Of a DNA stretch of 64,000 nt, positions 17,246 to 25,361 are shown one piece after another. Position numbers and translations under genes: made by a program. Each line of letters opens with the position of its first letter. Positions within the stretch are counted from its first letter, which is position 1. The notes beneath the pieces are model-generated. The model saw only the letters and a program-made list of their open reading frames with translations, ran no database searches and was not told the origin of the DNA. The stretch comes from an uncultured Hyphomicrobiaceae bacterium (GTDB lineage Bacteria; Pseudomonadota; Alphaproteobacteria; Rhizobiales; CALHAX01), in contig CALHAX010000021.1 in the NCBI GenBank assembly GCA_937931785.1, positions 53,813-117,812 of the forward strand. The letters are read 5' to 3'.

Positions 17246-18430
17246 TCAGAGATCGAGGCTGATCCGCCCGGCTTCGCGTTGAACGCCAGCGCACCCATGC
17301 GCCTGCCGCGCAAAATGACGGACACGTTTGCGTAAAGAGACGTCCGGGATATCCTCAAGCAAGGGAGCCCAAAGGCGGTCCCACGAGGCGGCAACTTCTG
17401 TCCGTCCGCTATGGCTGGGACCTGGGAAAACCCTGAATGTTTGTTGTCCTAACCAAGCGTAGGTTGCCTGCCAGATCTCTGGCGCAGCGCGATTGTTGCG
17501 CGGACCGCGCAACTGCTCGATCCCTGGCATCAGGCAATCGTCGTCGTGCGGTGCGAGCTCGACATTGGCAATCGGCTCGCCATCCTTGCGAATGCTGAAG
17601 ACACGGACATGGGTGTTGTTAATCGGCGATGCATATTGATCGAGGCAATTGCCCATGGCCTTGGACTCGGCGAGAAAATCACTGATCGTGCGGATCGGCA
17701 CAAATTCGAAACCGTTGACCGTATCGCCGGAAAACCAGGTGTCCGCCTTCCCCGAGCCCAACGTAATCGCAAGGTCGGCCCGGCGCTCCCATGCACGTGC
17801 TTCGTCATATGCGCGCTTGACGCTCATGTCTGCCGTCCAGGGGAGGCGGATCAGGCTGTGTGCAAAACTATCCTTGTGCTGCGATGCCCAGACCCATGCC
17901 CCCATCAACATCAGTGCATCACGCCCATCACCTGCGAATGGCAACCGTTTCTGACGGGCCATCCAAAGCATGTAGTCGACGCCTCCAACGGCAAACGCGT
18001 CACTCACCCGGTCGAACCAGATCGCACATGCCGCTGGAGATTTCGGGAGAAAATTCGCTATACGGCGCGCGAACCCATCGCCGCGCGGCAGATTGCGTAG
18101 CGGTGCCGTGAAAGCCTGTGCCGGGAGTTTTCGCAACCAGTACGGGAGATCAAATGCACTTGCTGTCGACTTGAGGGGCTCGCCCTCCATCACCATGTTG
18201 AATGCCGTTGCGCGCCGTTTTGCATCGCCGTATCCGGTTGCAAGCGCAAACAGGAGTGCCGGAAAACTTTCGGCCAGTTCTTCAACCCTGTCAGACATGC
18301 AGGACAAGGCACGCACCGGCTCCCGGAAATCTTCGTGAAAACCCGATAAACGCTCGTCACGCTCGTCCATATGGCGAAGAACGTCGCCGTGCTGCACCGG
18401 TTTTTTCGTTTCTGTGAACGTTTTCCGCAT
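17246..18430 (-). CDS. PcfJ-like domain protein
   Basis: A 394-residue soluble protein of unknown role. Its C-terminal half carries the pattern seen in PcfJ-like proteins: KAMGNCLDQY, FSIRKDGEPIANVEL, then EQLRGPRNNRAAPEIW (about residues 255-340). The name derives from a protein on a conjugative plasmid; the biochemical activity is not known to me. The N-terminal half is helical and charged. ATG 18430 is preferred over GTG 18442, because the GGGTGAG upstream is correctly spaced for the ATG. It lies alone between a small membrane protein (convergent) and a rhodanese (divergent). Confidence 0.6.
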   Translation of the reverse strand: MRKTFTETKKPVQHGDVLRHMDERDERLSGFHEDFREPVRALSCMSDRVEELAESFPALLFALATGYGDAKRRATAFNMVMEGEPLKSTASAFDLPYWLRKLPAQAFTAPLRNLPRGDGFARRIANFLPKSPAACAIWFDRVSDAFAVGGVDYMLWMARQKRLPFAGDGRDALMLMGAWVWASQHKDSFAHSLIRLPWTADMSVKRAYDEARAWERRADLAITLGSGKADTWFSGDTVNGFEFVPIRTISDFLAESKAMGNCLDQYASPINNTHVRVFSIRKDGEPIANVELAPHDDDCLMPGIEQLRGPRNNRAAPEIWQATYAWLGQQTFRVFPGPSHSGRTEVAASWDRLWAPLLEDIPDVSLRKRVRHFARQAHGCAGVQREAGRISLDL

Positions 18431-18604
18431 ACTCAAACTCACCCTACTTTATGGGTGAACGGTCACATCGCATGATGGTGAAAGTTTGGTGGCGACGTGT
18501 TGGCTTCATGATGTTCACAGCACCGTTTGAGGTCACTTCACAGGCTCCTGCTTCTCTCAAAACGTTGATTGGACGCAACTCCATCTGATGCGTTAAATGA
18601 AAAC

Positions 18605-19249
18605 ATGAAATTATCTCACGAGTACATGCTTCCCCTTGCGCGCCTTGCCAGTGCGCTGCTCTTCGTCTCGCTGGCCCAGCAGGTCCAGGCCGATGAAGCT
18701 GCGCTTGACGCCATTCATCAGAAGATTGTTGCGAAATATGCTAAGGTTGAACACCTGACGTCAGTTGAGCTGACCCAAGTGCTGCGCGATCCTGGCAAAG
18801 CCAAGGACTATGTGCTGTTCGACGTTCGGGAAGTGGATGAGCATCGTGTCAGCCACCTGAAAAATGCGACGCAAATCAAACCGGGCATCTGGACTTCGAC
18901 GTTCATGCGCAAACATGGTGATCGCATCAAAGGGAAAACCGTCATATTTTATTGCTCTGTCGGACGACGGAGTTCCTACGCTGCAAGCTACCTGCAGGAT
19001 ACCTTGAAGAAAAATGGTGCAAAGCAGGTCATGAACCTGAAGGGCGGCATTTTCTCCTGGCACAACCAGAAACGCGAACTAACGGACGGAGCGGCACATA
19101 CGCCGTTCGTACATCCCTACAATGAGTACTGGGGACGTCTGGTTGAACGCCGTACGCTTACACGATTCAAACCGGAACCCAGCCCGTTTGCCAATCCCGA
19201 AACCTCTAGTGCCGCGACGCCCAGCGCTTCAACGCAGACATCCCAATAA
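18605..19249 (+). CDS. Periplasmic rhodanese-domain protein
   Basis: A 214-residue exported protein. ATG 18605 begins a Sec signal (MKLSHEYMLPLARLASALLF through AQQVQADEA), so I prefer it to an upstream TTG. The rhodanese domain spans about residues 40-160 with DVREVDEHRVSHLKNA and the active-site loop YCSVGRRSS, Cys117 being the sulfur or phosphate-accepting cysteine. LKGGIFSWHNQKREL ends the domain. The C-terminal tail is Pro/Ser/Thr-rich. It overlaps the convergent glycosyltransferase gene by 44 bp. The substrate is unknown; periplasmic sulfur transfer or tyrosine-phosphatase-like activity are both possible. Confidence 0.85.
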   Translation: MKLSHEYMLPLARLASALLFVSLAQQVQADEAALDAIHQKIVAKYAKVEHLTSVELTQVLRDPGKAKDYVLFDVREVDEHRVSHLKNATQIKPGIWTSTFMRKHGDRIKGKTVIFYCSVGRRSSYAASYLQDTLKKNGAKQVMNLKGGIFSWHNQKRELTDGAAHTPFVHPYNEYWGRLVERRTLTRFKPEPSPFANPETSSAATPSASTQTSQ

Positions 19250-19910
19250 TACGCAAAATCGTCGTACCAGCCAGAACGGTTCCCCGAATCGTACCGGAGA
19301 CCTTCGAGACGCCGATACGCGGACGATAGTCGACCGGGACTTCATGTGTTCGCAATCCTGATTCGAGCGCTTTGATTTGCATCTCCACCGTCCATCCAAA
19401 CGCGCGATCCTGCATGGCGATGGCGTCGAGAGATGTGCGACGGATGGCCCTGAACGGACCAAGGTCCGTAAAGGTACTGCCCCAGACCCACCTCATGAGA
19501 GAGCAAGCAAGGCGGTTTCCGAAACGCTGTGGAAGTGTAAGTGACCCGGGATCGGCATTGCCCGTCACACGAGATCCGATAACGAGATCAACAATATTTT
19601 CCGCAATAGGGTCGACCAGACGATCCATCTGCTCCGGGTGATCGCTATAGTCGCCGTCCAGAAACACGACGATGTCCACATCGCCTATGGCGTCGATGCC
19701 CTTGAGGCAGGCTGCACCGTAACCCGGAACCGGCTCGTTGACGACCGTGGCCCCTGCCCCCTGCGCGACTTCAGTGGTGCGATCTGTGGAACCGTTGTCC
19801 GCCACCACAATCCGATCGACCCACGCTGGAATGTCTGCGATCACCTTCGCGATTGCGTGTTCTTCGTTCTGAGCTGGTATGATCACACCAATTGTATGCT
19901 GCGCACGCAT
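19206..19910 (-). CDS. Family 2 glycosyltransferase (dolichol-phosphate-mannose-synthase-like)
   Basis: A 234-residue inverting GT-A transferase. The N-terminus TIGVIIPAQNEEHAIAKVI, the nucleotide-binding VADNGSTDRT and the metal-binding VVFLDGDYSDHPEQ motif are clear. DLGPFRAIRR follows, and a hydrophobic C-terminus may associate with the membrane. ATG 19910 matches the conserved start; the frame stays open upstream into the next gene without family character. The GT-C membrane transferase ends 10 bp upstream on the same strand. The pair suggests synthesis of a polyprenyl-phosphate sugar followed by its use by the integral membrane transferase. Confidence 0.88.
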   Translation of the reverse strand: MRAQHTIGVIIPAQNEEHAIAKVIADIPAWVDRIVVADNGSTDRTTEVAQGAGATVVNEPVPGYGAACLKGIDAIGDVDIVVFLDGDYSDHPEQMDRLVDPIAENIVDLVIGSRVTGNADPGSLTLPQRFGNRLACSLMRWVWGSTFTDLGPFRAIRRTSLDAIAMQDRAFGWTVEMQIKALESGLRTHEVPVDYRPRIGVSKVSGTIRGTVLAGTTILRIIGMSALKRWASRH

Positions 19911-19920
19911 GCTCGAAATC

Positions 19921-21366
19921 TTATCCTGTATGCCGGGTGAGCGTCGCAGCGGTTTGCCCACGACGGATGGGACCCTGCAAGAGCAATTGCATGATGAGCA
20001 AGGCCCACACGGGGCACCAGACAAGCCAGATCACAATGTTGTTGAAGAGCGGGAACGCGTTGATGCTCATCAAGTGGAAGGCAACGTAGTACAGCGGCAT
20101 TGTGAGCGCGAGCACAAGCAGGCCGGGCAATGGCAGGAATGCCAGGAACGGTGAAATCCAAACAACGTACCAGGGGAATTGGGCGGGACTGACGAGAAAA
20201 ATCACAATCACGATCAGTCCAATGCGCTGAATGGCAACTTCGATATTCTCCGGTCTGCGCACCGCAAGGCTCAAGCCCGCGGCAAATACAATGAGAAGAA
20301 TCAGGCCGCGTGCGACATGATTGAAGGACAGGCCGATGAGATCCGGAATCCCGGTCAGGTTTGCGATTCCGAGAAGGGTCGAAAACATCGCGCTGTTTGT
20401 GCGCCATTTCTCAGCATAAGCGACGACGCCAGCACTTTGGTCCAGTCCAGCCAGCACCATGGGTGTGACCCAAAGCAGAGTTATGCCTCCCAACAACACC
20501 ATCGTACCAAGCCAAACCGCCCATCGCTTGCTCGCGCATCGCATGAGAATGGGAAACAAGGCCAACGGCCAGATCTTGATCGCACCTGCCGCTGCGACAA
20601 ACAGCGTTGCAGCCCAGGGACGTCGACGCACCGCGCACCAGACTGCAGCCAGGATGAACGGCATCAAAACCGCTTCCATATGCACGGAGTTGGTCAACTC
20701 CTTGATGACGATCGGATTCCACCAATAGAGTGTCGACCAGATCAGTGGTCGTCCTGCGGTGTGCAGGAGCGCAAGCAGGAGTGCAAAGGTAGCGAGATCT
20801 GCTGCCATCACGACTCCACGCCACGCCGGAAGGCTGAAGGGTTTGATCAAATGGGCGAGGGCAAAAAATACCTGTGCTCCCGGGGGATAAATCGTTCTTA
20901 TCTCTGGATGGTTGATACGCAGTAATACAACACCAGCCGATGTCGCGAGGGATTTCAATTCCGGATCAGTGGTAGCTTCAAGGCCGGAGGGGGTGATCGC
21001 ATAGGGATTGTGCCCGGCGACCGTCATCGCGCCATCCAACAGGTAGCGTTGGTAGTCATCTTCGAGCATCGGTTCACTGAAGGCGAGCACCGCACGCGCG
21101 ATCCCGCCACACAATACAACCAACACGAGAGCACTTGTCCAACCACTCGTTGCCAGTTCAGTTTGCGCTATACGGAAGGTGGCATACGCGGCGAGCAGAT
21201 AGGCTGCACCAGCTGCAGCAAGAACCGCAACGAACACCAGAACAGGCATATCCGGCACTGCGTATTCGTATGTGAACTGGCTCGAGAGCAGCGTCAGCGC
21301 AATCGCACAGGCCACCAGCAGCGTTCCCGCAACCGCGAGCAAAACAAATTCTGTGCGTTGTAGCAT
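19921..21366 (-). CDS. Polytopic GT-C-type glycosyltransferase
   Basis: A 481-residue integral membrane protein with roughly ten or more hydrophobic helices. The first extracytoplasmic loop carries EDDYQRYLLDG, the acidic motif of GT-C mannosyltransferase-like enzymes, and a following TIYPPGAQVFFALAH motif is also typical. FPWYVVWISPFLAF lies near the C-terminus. Such enzymes transfer sugars from polyprenyl-phosphate donors on the periplasmic face. ATG 21366 directly precedes the first helix; a GTG at 21426 would add 20 residues, and neither has a strong ribosome-binding site. It is followed after 10 bp by the GT2 gene, a likely donor-synthesis partner. Confidence 0.8.
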   Translation of the reverse strand: MLQRTEFVLLAVAGTLLVACAIALTLLSSQFTYEYAVPDMPVLVFVAVLAAAGAAYLLAAYATFRIAQTELATSGWTSALVLVVLCGGIARAVLAFSEPMLEDDYQRYLLDGAMTVAGHNPYAITPSGLEATTDPELKSLATSAGVVLLRINHPEIRTIYPPGAQVFFALAHLIKPFSLPAWRGVVMAADLATFALLLALLHTAGRPLIWSTLYWWNPIVIKELTNSVHMEAVLMPFILAAVWCAVRRRPWAATLFVAAAGAIKIWPLALFPILMRCASKRWAVWLGTMVLLGGITLLWVTPMVLAGLDQSAGVVAYAEKWRTNSAMFSTLLGIANLTGIPDLIGLSFNHVARGLILLIVFAAGLSLAVRRPENIEVAIQRIGLIVIVIFLVSPAQFPWYVVWISPFLAFLPLPGLLVLALTMPLYYVAFHLMSINAFPLFNNIVIWLVWCPVWALLIMQLLLQGPIRRGQTAATLTRHTG

Positions 21367-21591
21367 CTGTGAAATATGCGGTTTATCGTTGATTGAGCGC
21401 CCACGCTTGCGGACGATTGATGCCACTGTCCAGCGCTATTAGGCCGTTTTCTATCGCGTTGACCAGATCGTGTTCAGGTTCGGTTCAGTTTCATTTGTCT
21501 ATTCTTGCGCTCAATTGACAATAATCGGGGGTACGCCTCCCATTTTGCACGCGTATCGTGCATTATCCTATGAATGCGGGACTTGAGGCAC

Positions 21592-21810
21592 ATGAAAAAT
21601 CACCTGACACTTGCGGCAATTGCCGTTGCGACTCTCCTGGCCGTCAGTCTGGCTTCGTCATCGCATCACGGATCGTCCGCCCATGCAGCCAATGCCTGCC
21701 AACAGGCCTGCGATCGGGCATTCGCTGCCTGTTACAACAGTAGCGGTGGTGATCGTCGTGGCTGCGCCGTTGCCCGCGCGCGGTGCCTGAACAAATGTTT
21801 GCGCCAGTAA
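21592..21810 (+). CDS. Small secreted cysteine-rich protein with symmetric CX3C motifs
   Basis: A 72-residue protein beginning at ATG 21592 (TTGAGG just upstream). It has a Sec signal of about 32 residues (MKNHLTLAAIAVATLLAVSL, ending near SAHAANA) and a mature part of about 40 residues. All six cysteines of the mature part follow a mirror-symmetric spacing: C-x3-C-x6-C-x10-C-x6-C-x3-C (from NACQQACDRAF to RCLNKCLRQ). This predicts two antiparallel helices pinned by disulfides. I do not recognise the family. It stands alone, with the convergent lutC 21 bp downstream. Confidence 0.7.
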   Translation: MKNHLTLAAIAVATLLAVSLASSSHHGSSAHAANACQQACDRAFAACYNSSGGDRRGCAVARARCLNKCLRQ

Positions 21811-21831
21811 TTCAGAGCGCAGGGCACACTG

Positions 21832-22527
21832 CTAACTGTTTTGGTTGATGATAACGAGTAACCGCTTGGGCCCATGCGCACCCATGATCAATGTCTGTTC
21901 GATGTCTGCTGTACGTGACGGACCTGAAATCATGTTGATTGTCCGTGGCATCGTGCGCTCGCCAAAAACCTCCCGAACACGAGTCCATGCGCCTTCGTAC
22001 GGCCCGACAATCTCGCTTTGCGAAACGACAACAATATGCGTTTCCGGCAGGAAATTGAGCGTCGTGGGATTGGCAGGACCAGATACCATGACCAGGGTTC
22101 CAGTTTCTGATACCCCTGCAAATGCGTGCGATAATCCAGCGGTGTCATCCGGGTGGGCTGGCCCGGTCAAGCGATCGATGTGGGGCGCGGCAGACCAGTT
22201 GATTTCCTCCAGACGCGGATCAAGTCCCTGACGCAAGCGGGCTGGAAGGTTGTGCTCACGCAGATAGGCCGCGATGACATTCGAGACATCGGTCATTTCC
22301 GATACGCGCCGAACGGTTGCCGCCTGCCCGATCAGAATGTCCTCGAACTGATGCACAAGTTCGAGATGTGATTTTTGCGACCGCGACGGAATAATATGCG
22401 CATCGTGATCGTAGAGACGTTTTTGACTTCTGACCCGACGATCTGCCTCGTCCGCCGAAACACCAATCGAGGAACGAATACGCCCGAGAATTCTCTCACG
22501 GCTGCTACTGGTTGCGCGCACCGTCAT
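21832..22527 (-). CDS. lutC: L-lactate utilisation protein C
   Basis: A 231-residue LUD-domain protein (YkgG/LutC), the third subunit of the iron-sulfur L-lactate dehydrogenase that oxidises lactate to pyruvate. Signatures are the N-terminal SRERILGRIRSSIG and the LUD core AFAGVSETGTLVMVSG, NFLPETHIVVV and ISGPSRTADIEQTLIMGAHG. It starts at ATG 22527, overlapping the lutB stop by 4 nt (ATGA), so translation is coupled. It is the last gene of a minus-strand lutA-X-lutB-lutC operon. Confidence 0.92.
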   Translation of the reverse strand: MTVRATSSSRERILGRIRSSIGVSADEADRRVRSQKRLYDHDAHIIPSRSQKSHLELVHQFEDILIGQAATVRRVSEMTDVSNVIAAYLREHNLPARLRQGLDPRLEEINWSAAPHIDRLTGPAHPDDTAGLSHAFAGVSETGTLVMVSGPANPTTLNFLPETHIVVVSQSEIVGPYEGAWTRVREVFGERTMPRTINMISGPSRTADIEQTLIMGAHGPKRLLVIINQNS

Positions 22528-23975
22528 GATTTGCCTCTTCCTTGTGAAACCCGACTACGCTTGCGCTTTTCTGCACGCCATTTCTGCTGGAACGTTCGGC
22601 CTTGGGGTGCAGGGAAATCACGATGAGCGGTCCAACCGTCGACAAAGGGCAGTGACGAGAAACGACCAGCCGAGCGACCACGCCAGGCCATCAACGGCAT
22701 CGCAAGCCCAGCACCCATCCGATAAAGCCACGGACGACGGGCCGCAAACGCCCAGGCCTTAAGTGCAAAGCGTTGTTTCGCAGGCGGATTCCCTTTATCG
22801 AATTCACGAGCCCGCCATCGCCGCATGAGTTTGGGAAGCGGAATGCGCATTGGGCAAACGTCTTCGCAGCGACCACAAAATGTTGACGCATTTGGTAGCG
22901 GCCCAGCCTCGTCCACACCAATGAGCGATGGTGTCAGAACCGAACCGATCGGCCCGGGATAAACCCAGCCATACGCGTGTCCACCCACGGAATGATACAC
23001 CGGACAGTGGTTCATGCACGCGCCACAACGGATGCAGCGCAACACCTCCTTGAATTCAGTGCCCAACAGCTCCGCACGGCCATTGTCCAGAAGGACGACG
23101 TGATAAGCCTCCGGGCCATCCGGATCACCTGGTCGTCGTGGGCCAGTGGAAAATGTCGTGTAGGTGGAAAATTCCTGCCCCGTTGCGGAGCGCGCCAGAA
23201 CACGAAGGATTGCTGCAGCGTCCTCCAAAGTGGGAACAGCTTTTTCGATGGACGCGATCACGATATGCGTTTTCGCGAGATTCTGCGTGAGGTCGCCATT
23301 GCCCTCATTCGTTACAATGACGGAAGTCCCGGTTTCGGCGATAAGGAAGTTCGCTCCAGTTATCCCAACGTCGGTTGCAATGAATTGCTCACGCAGCATT
23401 TCACGCGCCTCGCCAACCAACTGCTCCGGTTCCTGAAGCTGACGGTCCGGCGACAGGTTCGTGTGAACACGACGAAAATCCTCTTCCACCTGATCCTTGT
23501 TGAGGTGAACCGCCGGGGCAATGATATGGCTCGGCGTTTCCCCACGAAGCTGAATAATATATTCTCCGAGATCGGTTTCGACGACTTTCAGGTCCGCCGC
23601 TTCCAGATGGTCATTGAGCGCGATTTCCTCCGAAATCATCGACTTGCCCTTGGTCACCACCCTGGCATCCACCATCACGCAGATGTCAAGAATAATTGCG
23701 CGCGCTTCGGCTGCGTCACTCGCCCAATGCACGATCCCGCCCGCTTCTGTTACTTTGCGTTCAAACTCCTCAAGATAGAGGTCAAGGTGTTCGAGCGTGT
23801 GGTTCTTGATGTCCCGCGCCTTGTCGCGAAGCGCATCGAATTCCGGGAGGGCCGCGCGTGCATCCGCACGCTTGGAGACAAAACCACCGGGAACCTTTGC
23901 GAGCGCACGCTGCAACTGCTTGTCATCCAGAGCATGACGCGCGTTCAGCTTGAAGTTGTGTGAGTTCGGTTTCAT
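22524..23975 (-). CDS. lutB: L-lactate utilisation protein B (LUD/4Fe-4S subunit)
   Basis: A 483-residue iron-sulfur protein (YkgF/LutB). An N-terminal LUD domain (KGKSMISEEIALNDHLEAA, GANFLIAETGTSVIVTNEGN) precedes two ferredoxin-like cysteine motifs, CIRCGACMNHCPVY and FCGRCEDVCPMRIPLPKLM. The basic C-terminal tail (RAEKRKRSRVSQGRGKS) is longer than needed for the core. It starts at ATG 23975, 23 nt after a small gene of unknown function that separates it from lutA. Together with LutA and LutC it oxidises L-lactate and feeds electrons onward, possibly through a quinone or cytochrome. Confidence 0.94.
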   Translation of the reverse strand: MKPNSHNFKLNARHALDDKQLQRALAKVPGGFVSKRADARAALPEFDALRDKARDIKNHTLEHLDLYLEEFERKVTEAGGIVHWASDAAEARAIILDICVMVDARVVTKGKSMISEEIALNDHLEAADLKVVETDLGEYIIQLRGETPSHIIAPAVHLNKDQVEEDFRRVHTNLSPDRQLQEPEQLVGEAREMLREQFIATDVGITGANFLIAETGTSVIVTNEGNGDLTQNLAKTHIVIASIEKAVPTLEDAAAILRVLARSATGQEFSTYTTFSTGPRRPGDPDGPEAYHVVLLDNGRAELLGTEFKEVLRCIRCGACMNHCPVYHSVGGHAYGWVYPGPIGSVLTPSLIGVDEAGPLPNASTFCGRCEDVCPMRIPLPKLMRRWRAREFDKGNPPAKQRFALKAWAFAARRPWLYRMGAGLAMPLMAWRGRSAGRFSSLPFVDGWTAHRDFPAPQGRTFQQKWRAEKRKRSRVSQGRGKS

Positions 23976-23998
23976 ACGCGGTTACCTGGATCGTCGGT

Positions 23999-24397
23999 TC
24001 AGTCGGCTCGATGATGTCGCCCTGATGCGATCGATGCATCAAGCGGAATGTTCGTTTTCCAGCGGAACGGGAAGGCTTCGTCCTCGCCGATCTCCAGGCG
24101 TTTAAGGCCAGAGAGATCGCCCTGAGGATACCAGTTATCGATAATCCACCAGTAGTAGTTGCGTAGCGTTCCGCTCGTTGCGTCCGGATCGCCGGTGTCT
24201 ATGACAAACACAGATTCGAGACACACCCCCGTATCGAGTTCAGCCTCACCATAAAGCCAGTACACACCTTCGCCCAGAACAACCTGCGTTGGCTCGACGA
24301 TACGAATGGTCTTAAGCTTGTCGGCCACGCGCACAGCTTTTTCCGGCGACGTGCGGAGCATGTTCAGTGTCCGGCGCGTTTCGTCATCGACGGGCAT
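23999..24397 (-). CDS. Conserved-looking small protein inside the lut operon, unknown
   Basis: A 132-residue soluble protein, not a recognised Lut subunit. It starts at ATG 24397 within the sequence TGATG, so its start overlaps the lutA stop by 1 nt, and it ends 23 nt before lutB. The tight packing argues strongly that it is a real operon member. The sequence is rich in aromatic and acidic residues (GEGVYWLYGEAELDTGVC, TLRNYYWWIIDNWYPQGDL). It has two-strand-like stretches and no signal peptide or membrane helix. It could be a regulator, a chaperone for the Fe-S subunits or an unrelated passenger. Confidence 0.75.
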   Translation of the reverse strand: MPVDDETRRTLNMLRTSPEKAVRVADKLKTIRIVEPTQVVLGEGVYWLYGEAELDTGVCLESVFVIDTGDPDATSGTLRNYYWWIIDNWYPQGDLSGLKRLEIGEDEAFPFRWKTNIPLDASIASGRHHRAD

Positions 24398-25203
24398 CAG
24401 GACATATCCTGACCTTCACCGATCGCGGGTTCATCGAGTTGTCCCGCAAGCACTTCTGCCACATGACGAACAGCGATGGTGCGGCCCTCGCGCTTGAGTT
24501 TTCCAGCCATATTGAAAAGACACCCAAGATCACCCGCCAATAGAAGATCGGCCTCGCTTGCTGAAATGTTTGCTGTTTTTTTCTCCACAATAGCATTCGA
24601 GACATCAGGGTACTTCACGGAAAATGTTCCCCCGAACCCGCAGCACACCTCGCAATCCGTCATCTCCGTCACTGTCAGACCACCAACGGAAGAGAGGAGC
24701 TTGCGCGGTTGCGTCTTGACGCCAAGCTCACGCAGACCGGAACAACTGTCATGATACGTCGCGGTACCGTCAAAGCGCGCGCCGACATCGGTCATACCGC
24801 GAACATCGGTCAGGAAGCTGATAAGTTCATGAACACGCGCCGCGAACGCAGTGGCACGGCCATGCCACGGATCGTTCTCGTCGAATAGCTCGATATAGTG
24901 CGCTTTCAACATTCCAGCACACGAACCGGACGGTGCCACGACATAGTCGAATGACTCGAAGGCCGCGATGACCTGCTTTGCAATATCGGCGGTGGTTTTC
25001 GTATCGCCTGAGTTGAATGCCGGTTGGCCACAGCACGTCTGGGTGGTTGGTACCTCAACAACGCAGCCAGCCGCTTCGAGCAGCTTGACTGAGGCAAATC
25101 CGACGCTTGGGCGCATGAGATCCACCAGGCAGGTCACGAAAAGGCCAACCGTGGGAGCGGTATCCGACGATGCGTCGTTCAATTGGTCAGAAGCAGTGCT
25201 CAT
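24397..25203 (-). CDS. lutA: L-lactate utilisation protein A (CCG-domain subunit)
   Basis: A 268-residue protein with two CCG cysteine-rich domains, as in LutA/YkgE: TTQTCCGQPAFNSGDTKT with CLVDLMRPSVG in the first, and YHDSCSGLRELGV with DCEVCCGFGGTFSVKY in the second. These bind Fe-S or Zn and act in lactate oxidation. I chose ATG 25203 because the family N-terminus begins near VGLFVTCLVD and the upstream extension has no family character. It is the first gene of the lut operon, with about 160 bp of upstream sequence before the LysR gene on the same strand. Confidence 0.93.
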   Translation of the reverse strand: MSTASDQLNDASSDTAPTVGLFVTCLVDLMRPSVGFASVKLLEAAGCVVEVPTTQTCCGQPAFNSGDTKTTADIAKQVIAAFESFDYVVAPSGSCAGMLKAHYIELFDENDPWHGRATAFAARVHELISFLTDVRGMTDVGARFDGTATYHDSCSGLRELGVKTQPRKLLSSVGGLTVTEMTDCEVCCGFGGTFSVKYPDVSNAIVEKKTANISASEADLLLAGDLGCLFNMAGKLKREGRTIAVRHVAEVLAGQLDEPAIGEGQDMS

Positions 25204-25361
25204 GATCTGCGGCTCGGATTTACGCGACTCGCTGGCCGCCTGTTGCCGCTCTATAGCACTCACAGCGTTGAGAAATCCATCGCGTAACAAGAGCGTGTGA
25301 TGATGCAGTCAGCCACGCAGGCTCTCACACCATCACACAGGCCCCAACGAAAGAACCGTCG

